The notes under the pieces are model-generated. The model had not been told where the DNA came from. It saw only the letters and a program-made list of their open reading frames with translations, and made no database searches. A stretch of DNA of 14,015 nucleotides from UBA4655 sp964585575 (lineage in GTDB: Bacteria; Planctomycetota; Planctomycetia; Pirellulales; UBA1268): NCBI GenBank assembly GCA_964585575.1, contig CAZPEM010000089.1:1-14015 (forward strand), written 5' to 3'. A program made the position numbers and the translations under genes. Shown one piece after another: positions 1-7,453 of this stretch; the stretch's first letter is position 1; the number at the start of each line of letters is the position of its first letter.

Positions 1-1662
1 GCCCGCCAGCCGCTGCTCGCCGGCGTTTCCAAGCTCGCCCGCGCGGTGAAAAGCACGCTCGGTCCGCGGGGCCGCAACGCTGTTCTCGACAAGGGCTGGG
101 GCTCCCCCAAGGTCACGAAAGACGGCGTCACGGTCGCCGAGGACATCGATCTCGAGGATCCGTACGAAAACCTCGGCGCCCAATTGGTGAAGGAAGCCGC
201 CAGCAAGACCAACGACGTCGCCGGCGACGGCACGACGACGGCCACCGTGCTCGCAGAGGCGATCTTCCGCGAGGGTCTCAAGATGATCGCCGCGGGAGCC
301 GACCCGATGGCCCTTTCCCGCGGCATCCACAAGGCCGTGGCGGCGGTGGCGAAGGCGATCGGCGACATGGCCACGCCGATCAACGAAAAGAACAAGCGGG
401 AGATCATGCAGGTTGCGACGATCGCCGGCAACAACGACCCGACGATCGGCAACGTGCTCTCCGAGGCCTTCCTCAAGGTGGGCAAGGACGGCGTGATCAC
501 CGTCGAGGAAGGGAAGCAGGCGGAGACCTCGGTCGAGGTGGTCGAAGGCATGCAGTTCGACCGCGGATTCCTTTCGCCCCACTTCGTGACCGACGCCGAC
601 GCGCAGGTCTGCGAGATGGAGAATCCCTACATCCTCATCTTCGAGGAGAAAATCTCGAGCGCGAAGAATCTCGTCCCCCTGCTTGAGGCGATCAGCAAGG
701 CCAACAAGCCGCTCGTGGTGATCGCCGAGGACGTCGAGGGAGAGGCTCTGGCGACGCTCGTGGTCAACAAGCTTCGCGGAATCGTCCAGAGCGTGGCCGT
801 GAAGGCTCCCGGCTACGGCGACCGGCGAAAAGCGATGCTCGGCGACCTGGCGGTGCTCACCGGCGGCCAGGCGATCTTCAAGGATCTCGGCATTTCGCTC
901 GACTCCGTGAAGCTCACCGACCTCGGCCGGGCAAAGAAGGTGATCGTCGAGTCCGAAAACACGACGATCGTCAGCGGCGCCGGAACAAAGGCGGCGATCG
1001 ACGGCCGTGTGCAGCAGATCCGCGACGAGATCGAGAAGACGACGAGCGACTACGACCGTGAGAAGCTCCAGGAGCGGCTGGCGAAGCTCGCCGGCGGTGT
1101 GGCCCAGATCAACGTCGGCGCCGCGACGGAAACCGAGATGAAGGAGCGGAAGGCCCTGATCGACGACGCCAAGAGCGCGACGCAGGCGGCCCTCGCCGAG
1201 GGGATCGTGCCGGGTGGCGGCGTCGCCCTTCTCCGCAGCGAGAAGGCGGTCGAGAAGCTCGATCTCGACGGCGACGAGAAGCTCGGCGCGGCGATCGTGA
1301 AAAACTCCCTGCGTTACCCGATGGAGGCGATCGCGGCGAACGCCGGCGTGGATGGCCCCGTCGTCGTCAACCGCGTCCGCCAGATGAAGGGCAAGAACGA
1401 GGGCTACGACGCAGACAAGGATTCCTACTGCGACCTCGTCTCGGCGGGTGTCATCGACCCCGCGAAGGTGGTCCGCACGGCACTTGAAAATGCCGCAAGC
1501 GTGGCCGCGCTGCTTTTGACGACCGAGTCGCTCGTGACCGAGATTCCGAAGGAAGAGTCGGAAGAGGCCGGCGGCGGCCACGACCACCATGGCATGGGTG
1601 GCATGGGAGGTGGTATGGGTGGCGGCATGGGCGGAATGGGCGGCATGCCCGGAATGATGTAG
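1..1662 (+). CDS. groEL: Chaperonin GroEL, copy 1 (60 kDa chaperonin), 5'-truncated by window edge
   Basis: This is the ATP-driven cytosolic folding chamber subunit that works with GroES. The frame is open from base 1 and begins in the family's N-terminal region; alignment to E. coli GroEL suggests about 11 residues are missing, so the true start lies outside the window. The GTG at 46 is an internal valine, not the start. The ATPase aspartates are present: TKDGVTV (visible residue 41), AGDGTTT (76) and the second D of LIDDA (389). The apical substrate-binding ALATLVVN stretch is kept, but the residue matching E. coli Tyr203 is His (SPHF). The C-terminus is a Gly/Met-rich tail ending GGMPGMM, preceded by an HDHH cluster; GGM tails are typical of housekeeping GroEL. 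The gene is followed after 61 bp by groES, the reverse of the usual groES-groEL order. Family assignment is certain; division of labour with copy 2 is inference. Confidence 0.97.
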   Translation, partial: ARQPLLAGVSKLARAVKSTLGPRGRNAVLDKGWGSPKVTKDGVTVAEDIDLEDPYENLGAQLVKEAASKTNDVAGDGTTTATVLAEAIFREGLKMIAAGADPMALSRGIHKAVAAVAKAIGDMATPINEKNKREIMQVATIAGNNDPTIGNVLSEAFLKVGKDGVITVEEGKQAETSVEVVEGMQFDRGFLSPHFVTDADAQVCEMENPYILIFEEKISSAKNLVPLLEAISKANKPLVVIAEDVEGEALATLVVNKLRGIVQSVAVKAPGYGDRRKAMLGDLAVLTGGQAIFKDLGISLDSVKLTDLGRAKKVIVESENTTIVSGAGTKAAIDGRVQQIRDEIEKTTSDYDREKLQERLAKLAGGVAQINVGAATETEMKERKALIDDAKSATQAALAEGIVPGGGVALLRSEKAVEKLDLDGDEKLGAAIVKNSLRYPMEAIAANAGVDGPVVVNRVRQMKGKNEGYDADKDSYCDLVSAGVIDPAKVVRTALENAASVAALLLTTESLVTEIPKEESEEAGGGHDHHGMGGMGGGMGGGMGGMGGMPGMM

Positions 1663-1710
1663 TTCACGCTCGACCATCACCATAAGGCATCACTATCAGG
1701 ACCATTTCAC

Positions 1711-1715
1711 AGGAG
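1711..1715 (+). promoter_or_regulatory. Ribosome binding site of groES
   Basis: AGGAG lies 8 nt upstream of the groES ATG at 1724, a good Shine-Dalgarno match that fixes the start. The rest of the 61-bp gap between groEL copy 1 and groES shows no CIRCE-like inverted repeat and no convincing -35/-10 pair, which suggests co-transcription. Confidence 0.7.
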
Positions 1716-1723
1716 AACCAAAC

Positions 1724-2023
1724 ATGAAGAACGCGAAGATTCGTCCGCTCGATGACCGTGTCGTCGTGGAACCCGTCGAGGCGGAGGAGCGGACCGCCGG
1801 CGGCATCGTGCTGCCCGACACCGCCAAGGAAAAGCCGCAGCGCGGCCACGTAAAGGCCCTCGGCCCCGGAAAACTGCTCGAGAACGGCCAGCGGGCCGCG
1901 ATGACCCTCGCCATCGGCGATGAAGTCATCTACGGGAAGTACTCCGGAAGCGACATCGAGATCGACGGCCACGATCTGAAGATCCTCCGCGAGAGCGACA
2001 TCCTCGCGAAGGTCATGGCCTGA
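1724..2023 (+). CDS. groES: Co-chaperonin GroES (10 kDa chaperonin)
   Basis: This is the heptameric lid that caps the GroEL ring and triggers substrate encapsulation. The 99-residue length is normal for the family. The N-terminal IRPLDDRVVVEP strand is the classic GroES opening. The mobile loop that contacts GroEL is present, with GGIVLPD at residues 26-32, followed by the usual KEKPQRG segment. The C-terminal half has the family pattern GDEVIYGKYSGSDIEIDG and ends with a conserved ILRESDILA strand. It is preceded by a clear AGGAG. It lies between two groEL genes and is the only groES in the window, so it probably serves both chaperonins; that shared use is inferred from context. Identification is secure. 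Confidence 0.98.
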   Translation: MKNAKIRPLDDRVVVEPVEAEERTAGGIVLPDTAKEKPQRGHVKALGPGKLLENGQRAAMTLAIGDEVIYGKYSGSDIEIDGHDLKILRESDILAKVMA

Positions 2024-2101
2024 ATCTCACGGTCCGACTCAATCCACCCGGCTCACTTACACGCGGCCAATTCCAGCCGCCTTTCGAAACCAAGCTCTTC
2101 C

Positions 2102-2107
2102 AAGGAG
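2102..2107 (+). promoter_or_regulatory. Ribosome binding site deciding the GTG start of groEL copy 2
   Basis: AAGGAG lies 7 nt upstream of GTG at 2115. The protein from that GTG begins MPKQLMF, matching the normal GroEL N-terminus, so the non-ATG start is well supported. The 91-bp gap after groES otherwise shows no clear operator or promoter. Confidence 0.75.
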
Positions 2108-2114
2108 ATCTCAC

Positions 2115-3734
2115 GTGCCCAAGCAACTCATGTTCGACGATTCGGCCCGGGCGAAGCTGCTCAAGGGTGTCGAAAAGCTCGCCGGTGCCGTCGCGGTGAC
2201 GATGGGCCCCACGGGCCGCAACGTCATCATCGACAAGTCGTTCGGCGGGCCGACCGTGACGAAGGACGGCGTGACCGTGTCGAAGGAGGTGGACCTCGAA
2301 GACCGGTTCGAGAACATGGGGGCCAAGCTCGTCAACGAGGTCGCGTCGAAGACGTCGGACCTTGCCGGTGACGGCACCACCACGGCGACGGTGCTTGCCC
2401 GCGAAATCTTTCGCGAGGGCATCCGCAACGTCGCCGCCGGCAGCAATCCGACGGCGGTGAGGCGGGGCATCGAGAAGGCCGTGGCCGCGGCCGTCGGCCG
2501 GCTCCACGAGATCTCGAAGAAGGTGGATCGGCCCGAGGAGGTCGCCCAGGTCGGCGCCATCAGCGCCAACAACGACCGTGAAATCGGCGACCTTCTCGCC
2601 GAAGCCCTGCAGAAGGTCGGAAAGGATGGTGTGATCACCGTCGAGGAAGGCAAGACCACCGAGACGACCGTCCGATTCGTGGACGGCATGCAGTTCGACA
2701 AGGGGTTCGTCTCCCCCTACTTCGTCAACAAGCCGGCGGAAATGGAGTGCCAGCTCGACGACGCATTGATCCTGATCCACGAGAAGAAGATCTCGAACCT
2801 TCGGGATCTGCTGCCGCTGCTCGAGAAGGTCGCGCAGTCCGGCAAGCCGCTCCTGATCATCGCCGAGGACGTCGACGGCGACGCGCTCACGGCCCTGGTG
2901 GTCAACAAGCTCCGGGGGGTGCTCAACGTCTGCGCCTCGAAGGCCCCCGGCTTCGGCGACCGCCGCAAGGCGATGCTCGGCGACATCGCCACTCTCACGG
3001 GCGGCACTCTCATCAGCGAGGACCTCGGCCTCAAGCTCGAGAATCTCGATCTGTCTCACCTGGGCCGCGCCAAGAGCATCACGGTCGACAAGAGCGACAC
3101 GACGATCGTGCAGGGGGCGGGCAAGCAGGCCGACGTGCAGTCACGTGTCCAGCAGATTCGCACGCAGATCGAGAACACCGACAGCGAGTACGACCGAGAG
3201 AAGCTCCAGGAGCGGCTCGCAAAGCTCACCGGTGGCGTCGCGATCGTTTCCGTCGGGGCGGGCACCGAAACCGAGATGAAGCAGAAGAAGGCGCGGGTGG
3301 AGGACGCCCTCCACGCGACGCGGGCCGCCGTCGAGGAGGGCATCGTGCCGGGCGGCGGCGTGGCCCTGCTCCGCTGCCGCGAGGCGGTCGAGAAGGCCCG
3401 CTCGCAGGCGAAGGGCGACGAGCGGATCGGCATCGACATCATCCTTCACGCGCTCGAGGCCCCCATCCGCCAGATCGCCGCCAACGGCGGCATCGACGGG
3501 TCCGTGGTGGCGGACGAAGTGTCCCGCCGCGACGTCAACATCGGCTACGACGCCAACAAGGGCGAGTACGTCGACATGCTGAAGTCGGGCATCATCGATC
3601 CGGTGAAGGTGGTCCGTGTGGCGCTCACCAACGCGGCGAGCATCTCCGGCCTGCTGCTCACCACGGAAGCCCTCGTCACGAACCTCGAGAAGGAGGATGC
3701 GAAGAAGCATCGGCCCGAGGGGAGTGTTCGGTAG
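2115..3734 (+). CDS. groEL: Chaperonin GroEL, copy 2, without GGM tail
   Basis: A full-length second 60 kDa chaperonin subunit of 539 residues, the usual family size. It starts at GTG, supported by AAGGAG. The ATPase aspartates are all present: D51 in TKDGVTV, D86 in AGDGTTT and D397 in VEDALHATRAA. The apical domain keeps SPYF, so the E. coli Tyr203 equivalent is retained, unlike in copy 1; the ALTALVVN binding stretch is also kept. The equatorial region around GIVPGGGVALLR is canonical. The C-terminus is charged (ending KKHRPEGSVR) and has no Gly-Gly-Met repeat, so the chamber floor would differ from copy 1. The two copies are clearly diverged over their whole length, so this is an old paralogue pair, not a recent duplication. 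It is followed after 50 bp by dnaJ. Which copy is essential cannot be told from sequence. Confidence 0.97.
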   Translation: MPKQLMFDDSARAKLLKGVEKLAGAVAVTMGPTGRNVIIDKSFGGPTVTKDGVTVSKEVDLEDRFENMGAKLVNEVASKTSDLAGDGTTTATVLAREIFREGIRNVAAGSNPTAVRRGIEKAVAAAVGRLHEISKKVDRPEEVAQVGAISANNDREIGDLLAEALQKVGKDGVITVEEGKTTETTVRFVDGMQFDKGFVSPYFVNKPAEMECQLDDALILIHEKKISNLRDLLPLLEKVAQSGKPLLIIAEDVDGDALTALVVNKLRGVLNVCASKAPGFGDRRKAMLGDIATLTGGTLISEDLGLKLENLDLSHLGRAKSITVDKSDTTIVQGAGKQADVQSRVQQIRTQIENTDSEYDREKLQERLAKLTGGVAIVSVGAGTETEMKQKKARVEDALHATRAAVEEGIVPGGGVALLRCREAVEKARSQAKGDERIGIDIILHALEAPIRQIAANGGIDGSVVADEVSRRDVNIGYDANKGEYVDMLKSGIIDPVKVVRVALTNAASISGLLLTTEALVTNLEKEDAKKHRPEGSVR

Positions 3735-3784
3735 GGCGCCCCGGATCCGTCCGCGGCAGCGTGAACGTGGGGGGCCGCTAACCG

Positions 3785-4981
3785 ATGCCGCAGGAACGGG
3801 ATTACTACGAGGTTCTCGGCGTCGAGCGGCGTGCCAGCTCGACGCAGATTGCCGACGCGTACCGCAAGCTCGCGCTGAAGTTCCACCCGGATCGCAATCC
3901 GGGCAACGACGAGGCTGCGTCGCGGTTCAAGGAGGCGGCCCGCGCCTTCGAGGTCCTCTCTGACGAGGGGCTCCGCAGCCGCTACGATCGCTACGGCCAC
4001 GCCGGACTCGCCGGCGGCACGCACGACTTCAACGAGATCTCCGACATCTTCGAGGCGTTCGGCGACTTCTTCGGCGGCGGCATCTTCGGGGACGCGTTTG
4101 GCGGAGGACGCCGCCGCGGTGGCGGTAGCCGCGGCCGCAAGGGCCGCGACGTGTTCTGCCAGGTCCGCCTGTCGCTGCTCGAGGCGTCGAAGGGCACGAC
4201 GAAGACGGTCGAGTTCGTGCGGCACGAGCCGTGCGGCGAGTGCGACGGCTCCGGTGCGAAAAAGGGGACGTCTCCGCACACCTGCGACTATTGCGGCGGC
4301 CAGGGTCAGGTGGTCCAGTCGGCCGGTGTGTTCCGGCTCCAGACGACCTGTCCTGCCTGCCGCGGAACGGGCCGCGTCATCCGCGAGAAGTGCGTGGCCT
4401 GCCGGGGAGAGGGCGTCACCCAGGAGCGGGTCGAGAGAAGGGTGACGATTCCAGCGGGCGTTGACAGCGACGTCCGCGTGCGGCTCGCCGGCGAGGGAGA
4501 GCCGGGCACCGGCGGGGCGCCGCCGGGGGACTGTTACTGCGTGATCGAGATCGAGCAGCACCCGTTTCTCACCCGCCAGGGACGGGATCTCCATTGCGAA
4601 GTGCCGATCAGCTTCACACAGGCGGCGCTCGGAGCCACGATCGAAGTGCCGTCGCTCGAGGGTCCGCGACCGATCGAGATCCCACGGGGGACGCAGTCGG
4701 GGGACACCCTCAAGGTTCGCGGCCTCGGCATGCCCGACGTTCGCGGCCGTGGTACCGGCGACCTGCTGGTCACGCTCCACATCGAGGTTCCGAAGTCGCT
4801 CTCTCCGAAGGCCGAGAAGCTGCTGCGGGATCTGGCCGCGGAGGAACACTCGAACGTGAGTCCCAAGCGGACGAGTTTTTTCGAGCGGCTGGCGGAGTAT
4901 TTTCATCCGGCCGCCGGTGAGTCGGCCTCCCACCCCGACACGAAAAACCCCGACACGACCAACGCGGAGAAACGACGATGA
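3785..4981 (+). CDS. dnaJ: Chaperone DnaJ (Hsp40, type I)
   Basis: This co-chaperone delivers unfolded clients to DnaK and stimulates its ATPase. The 398-residue protein has the full type I layout. The J domain (about 5-70) carries the HPD motif at 34-36. A Gly/Phe-rich linker (about 77-121) is unusually rich in Gly and Arg at its end. A four-repeat zinc domain contains CGECDGSG (150-157), CDYCGGQG (167-174), CPACRGTG (189-196) and CVACRGEG (203-210). The C-terminal peptide-binding domain contains GDLLVTLHIEVPKSLS. The last 40 residues are a hydrophilic extension. The start is ATG with only a G-rich stretch upstream as a weak ribosome site. The stop overlaps the grpE start as ATGA, which implies translational coupling. 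No dnaK is in the window, so it must be encoded elsewhere. Identification is secure. Confidence 0.97.
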   Translation: MPQERDYYEVLGVERRASSTQIADAYRKLALKFHPDRNPGNDEAASRFKEAARAFEVLSDEGLRSRYDRYGHAGLAGGTHDFNEISDIFEAFGDFFGGGIFGDAFGGGRRRGGGSRGRKGRDVFCQVRLSLLEASKGTTKTVEFVRHEPCGECDGSGAKKGTSPHTCDYCGGQGQVVQSAGVFRLQTTCPACRGTGRVIREKCVACRGEGVTQERVERRVTIPAGVDSDVRVRLAGEGEPGTGGAPPGDCYCVIEIEQHPFLTRQGRDLHCEVPISFTQAALGATIEVPSLEGPRPIEIPRGTQSGDTLKVRGLGMPDVRGRGTGDLLVTLHIEVPKSLSPKAEKLLRDLAAEEHSNVSPKRTSFFERLAEYFHPAAGESASHPDTKNPDTTNAEKRR

Positions 4982-5517
4982 ACCAACAGGAATCCGCCTT
5001 CGACCCGTCCGGGCAGTCCGCCCCGGCTGACCAGAGCGATTTCGCACCGCGCGAACCAGTGCCGAACGCCGACGCGGTCATGGCCGAGCTTTCGGAGACG
5101 AGGGAGAAGCTCCTGCGGTCGCAGGCGGAACTCGAGAATTTCCGCAAGCGTTCCCGTCGCGAGGCGGACGAGGCGGAACGGTATCGGGAGTTCGGTCTGC
5201 TGCGAGACCTGCTACCGGTGCTCGACAACATCCGGCGGGCGATCGACGCCGCCGAGAAGACACCCGAAGCCGGCAGCCTGCTCGCCGGGTTTCGCATGAC
5301 CGCGCAGCAGATCGAAAAACTGCTCGGCGATCATGGCTGCACGCCGATCGAGACCGACGGACAGCCGTTCGATCCGGAAGTGCACGAGGCGATCCTCCAT
5401 CAACCGGTGGAGGGTGTTCCCGACGGTCAGGTCGTCGGGGCCGTGAGCCGGGGCTACCGGCTCCACGACCGGGTGGTCCGGCCCGCCCAGGTGATCGTGG
5501 CGAGAAAGCCGGATTGA
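4978..5517 (+). CDS. grpE: Nucleotide exchange factor GrpE
   Basis: GrpE releases ADP from DnaK to restart its cycle. The 179-residue protein has a disordered acidic/Pro-rich N-terminus (1-30). A long helical or coiled-coil dimerisation region follows (about 33-95), with the family's ELENFRKR...E pattern at 51-62 and LLPVLDNIRRAI at 78-89. The C-terminal beta domain (about 118-176) carries the signature PFDPEVHEAI, then GYRLHDRVVRPAQVIVAR. The ATG at 4978 overlaps the dnaJ stop by 4 bases, so the two are probably translated in fixed proportion. The order dnaJ-grpE without dnaK differs from the common hrcA-grpE-dnaK-dnaJ layout. Family assignment is secure. Confidence 0.96.
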   Translation: MNQQESAFDPSGQSAPADQSDFAPREPVPNADAVMAELSETREKLLRSQAELENFRKRSRREADEAERYREFGLLRDLLPVLDNIRRAIDAAEKTPEAGSLLAGFRMTAQQIEKLLGDHGCTPIETDGQPFDPEVHEAILHQPVEGVPDGQVVGAVSRGYRLHDRVVRPAQVIVARKPD

Positions 5518-5528
5518 GATCGAGGCCG

Positions 5529-5535
5529 AAGGAGG
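5529..5535 (+). promoter_or_regulatory. Ribosome binding site of the FmdB-type gene
   Basis: AAGGAGG, a near-perfect anti-16S match, sits 6 nt upstream of the ATG at 5542, just after the grpE stop. It fixes the start and suggests efficient translation. Confidence 0.75.
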
Positions 5536-5541
5536 ACCCGG

Positions 5542-5835
5542 ATGCCCACCTACGACTACGTTTGCGACGCCTGTGGACACGCGTTCGAACTGTTCCAGTC
5601 GATGACCGAATCGACGAAGAAGACCTGCCCGAAGTGCGGAAAGAAGAAGTTGCGGCGGCTCATCGGCGCCGGCGGCGCGATCATGTTCAAGGGGTCCGGC
5701 TTCTACAAGACCGACTACCGCAGCGATTCCTACAAGAAGAGCGCCGCGGCCGACTCCTCTTCCACGAAGGGCTCCTCCGGCGGCGACGCCGGCTCCGGCA
5801 CGAAAAAATCCGGCGGCGAATCCGGATCAACCTGA
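5542..5835 (+). CDS. FmdB-family putative regulatory zinc-ribbon protein
   Basis: A 97-residue protein of the FmdB/CxxC_CxxC_SSSS family. It opens MPTYDYVCDACGH, the hallmark of the family, and has two zinc knuckles: C8/C11 and C29/C32. A conserved basic segment follows (KLRRLIGAGGAIMFKGSGFY), with the GSGFYKTDY motif that most members share. From about residue 66 to the end it is a low-complexity Ser/Gly/Lys tail, probably disordered. The family is named after a putative regulator of an amidase/formamidase operon, but the molecular role is unproven; a single zinc ribbon could bind nucleic acid or protein. It sits 24 bp after grpE and 8 bp before the next gene, so it is likely in the chaperone transcript. 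Family assignment is firm, function unknown. Confidence 0.9.
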   Translation: MPTYDYVCDACGHAFELFQSMTESTKKTCPKCGKKKLRRLIGAGGAIMFKGSGFYKTDYRSDSYKKSAAADSSSTKGSSGGDAGSGTKKSGGESGST

Positions 5836-5843
5836 GGCCATCC

Positions 5844-6068
5844 ATGCCCCGCTGCCCGGTTTGCGACAAGTCCGTCGTCCTCGAGGCAACGCCGACGGCT
5901 CCTTTTTGCAGCGACCGCTGCCGGCTCGTGGACCTCGGCCGCTGGCTCGACGAGTCGCAGGCTATTCCCGTCCGGAAAAAAGGCTCCGTGGGGTCGCTCG
6001 ACGGTGAGGATTTCGACGGGGACGACGACACGGCTGGGATCGCCTCCGACGAAGTCGCCGACGACTGA
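5844..6068 (+). CDS. yacG: YacG-type zinc-finger protein (DNA gyrase inhibitor family)
   Basis: A 74-residue protein whose first half matches YacG. The C4-x2-C7 and C22-x3-C26 zinc ligands are in the family spacing, within PRCPVCDK and PFCSDRCRLVDLGRWLDE. In E. coli YacG binds gyrase subunit B and inhibits DNA binding; transfer of that role to planctomycetes is inference. The C-terminal 35 residues are acidic (runs of Asp and Glu) and have no recognisable domain. The ATG at 5844 is chosen because the protein then begins at the conserved zinc knuckle. A GAGG at 5834-5837, overlapping the previous stop codon, sits 6 nt upstream. It is tightly linked to the FmdB-type gene. An arginine-rich upstream extension in the same frame, back to 5514, overlaps fmdB and is not believed. 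Confidence 0.88.
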   Translation: MPRCPVCDKSVVLEATPTAPFCSDRCRLVDLGRWLDESQAIPVRKKGSVGSLDGEDFDGDDDTAGIASDEVADD

Positions 6069-6136
6069 CCGGCGGCGGACGACCAACCGGCGGTGACGGC
6101 TTCCTTCGGACGCGGTCGCAGGCTATTTTTCCGACG

Positions 6137-6142
6137 TATACT
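6137..6142 (+). promoter_or_regulatory. Possible -10 element upstream of the membrane-protein gene
   Basis: TATACT stands out in an otherwise GC-rich 134-bp gap between yacG and the next gene, just after a T-run (6126-6130), and lies 61 bp before the ATG at 6203. No convincing -35 hexamer is seen at 16-18 bp, so this is a weak call. It would mark the start of a separate transcription unit. Confidence 0.35.
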
Positions 6143-6202
6143 CCCGCACGGTCGTCAGACGAGACGTGCCAGGCAGACCCTTCACAACCACGGTGCGAAT
6201 CC

Positions 6203-7417
6203 ATGGGCGACTCATCGGGCAATTCGAACTCCGCCAATCCGATCGGCACGGCGGTTCACGAGGTCTACTGGAGCGACGCCCTCCCATGGTGGATTCTCTT
6301 CCGGGCGGCCGCCTGGGCCTTCACGCCGACGGTCGTCCTGCTCGCCACCGGCGGGCTTCTGGCGACGTGGGCCGGCTGGTCGCTCGCGGACCGGCTCAAC
6401 CTGCCGGGAGCCACTGGCCGCGGCTCGCAGATCGATCCTGCCTCGCTCGGTGACGGCCTGGCGATGCCCCTTCCCGCACCACCCGCGGTTCCCGCACCGT
6501 CGGCGGCCGCGATGCCATACGCCCGCGGCATGCTCGGCCGGCTTCCCGCGCCCCTGCGGCAGGCGATGCAACTCGCCGCGACTCCTTTCTCGCCGTCGGC
6601 CTCGATGTCGGAACTCTTCGGGGCCCTGGCACGGCTCGGCTGGTTCGTCATCGTCTGGTCGATCTTCGCGACGGCCATCACGCGGCACGTGGCGCTCAAA
6701 CTGGTCGGCGAGGAGTCGCTCGGGCTCTTTCAAGGGCTGGATTATGGCGTGAAGAAATGGCCGGCGGCGTTCAATGCGGCGGTCTTCGTCCTGCTCGGCG
6801 TGGCCGTGCTCTCGCTGCCCGCCGCGGCGTTCGGCCTGGCGATGCGGACCGAATGGGGGCTCGCCGGGGTCGCCCTGATCTGGCCGATCGTGCTCGCCGG
6901 CTCGGTCGTGCTCGCGATCCTGGCGATCGGACTGGTCGCGGGCTGGCCGCTCATGGCGGCCAACGTCGGCGTGGAGCGGGGCGACGCCTTCCAGGCGATC
7001 TCCACGGCCTTCTCGTATGTCTTCCAGCGGCCGCTTCACTACGCCTTCTACCTCGTGGTCGCGGGCATCGTGCTCGTGCCCTCGCTTTTCGTCGCCGGAC
7101 TTTTCGCCGACGCCACCGCCGCGGTCGCGATCTGGGCGGCGAGTTGGGGCATGGGACACGCCCGGACGGCAGAGCTGCTCGGCGGTCTCGAGACCCTGGC
7201 CGCCCTGCCCGCCGCCGACGCGGCGACCGCGAACGCCTCGTGGGGGCTGCGGGGGCTCGATTTCTGGCACCGCTGTCTCGCGTCGCTGCTTGGCGCCTTC
7301 GGCTGGGGCTATTTCTGGTCGGTGATCACGGCCACCTACCTGCTCCTCCGACGCGACGTGGATGGAACGGAAATGGACGAGGTCGTTCTCGCCGAGTTGC
7401 CCGGCGAAGATACCTGA
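6203..7417 (+). CDS. Polytopic integral membrane protein of unknown function
   Basis: A 404-residue protein that I recognise only as a planctomycete-type membrane protein; I cannot name a function. Hydrophobic segments, judged by eye, lie at about 30-58, 139-160, 189-213, 220-250 (long enough for one or two passes), 281-303 and 356-383, giving six to seven membrane spans. Residues 60-135 form a long loop with a Pro/Ala-rich stretch at 88-100. The most distinctive part is the segment around 258-280, ERGDAFQAISTAF then SYVFQRPLHY, which looks like a conserved cytoplasmic signature ahead of a membrane span. The C-terminus is acidic. There is no signal of enzyme motifs, transport signatures or metal sites. 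The start at 6203 has no good Shine-Dalgarno, but the N-terminal sequence up to the first span is plausible. It is convergent with the next gene. Confidence 0.85.
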   Translation: MGDSSGNSNSANPIGTAVHEVYWSDALPWWILFRAAAWAFTPTVVLLATGGLLATWAGWSLADRLNLPGATGRGSQIDPASLGDGLAMPLPAPPAVPAPSAAAMPYARGMLGRLPAPLRQAMQLAATPFSPSASMSELFGALARLGWFVIVWSIFATAITRHVALKLVGEESLGLFQGLDYGVKKWPAAFNAAVFVLLGVAVLSLPAAAFGLAMRTEWGLAGVALIWPIVLAGSVVLAILAIGLVAGWPLMAANVGVERGDAFQAISTAFSYVFQRPLHYAFYLVVAGIVLVPSLFVAGLFADATAAVAIWAASWGMGHARTAELLGGLETLAALPAADAATANASWGLRGLDFWHRCLASLLGAFGWGYFWSVITATYLLLRRDVDGTEMDEVVLAELPGEDT

Positions 7418-7453
7418 CTTCAGCTTTGGGTTTCCGGGAAGTTTCAACGGGAG

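Noticed and set aside
3545..5047. A 500-residue minus-strand open frame opposite groEL copy 2 and dnaJ
   Set aside because: It is antisense to two certain genes and crosses their boundary; no recognisable domain.
5514..5843. An upstream in-frame extension of the yacG gene
   Set aside because: It overlaps the fmdB-type gene completely, is almost all Arg, and would place the conserved zinc knuckle in the middle of the protein.
6212..7447. A 411-residue minus-strand frame opposite the membrane protein
   Set aside because: It is charged, low in hydrophobic residues and has no domain; the plus-strand reading has well-formed membrane spans.
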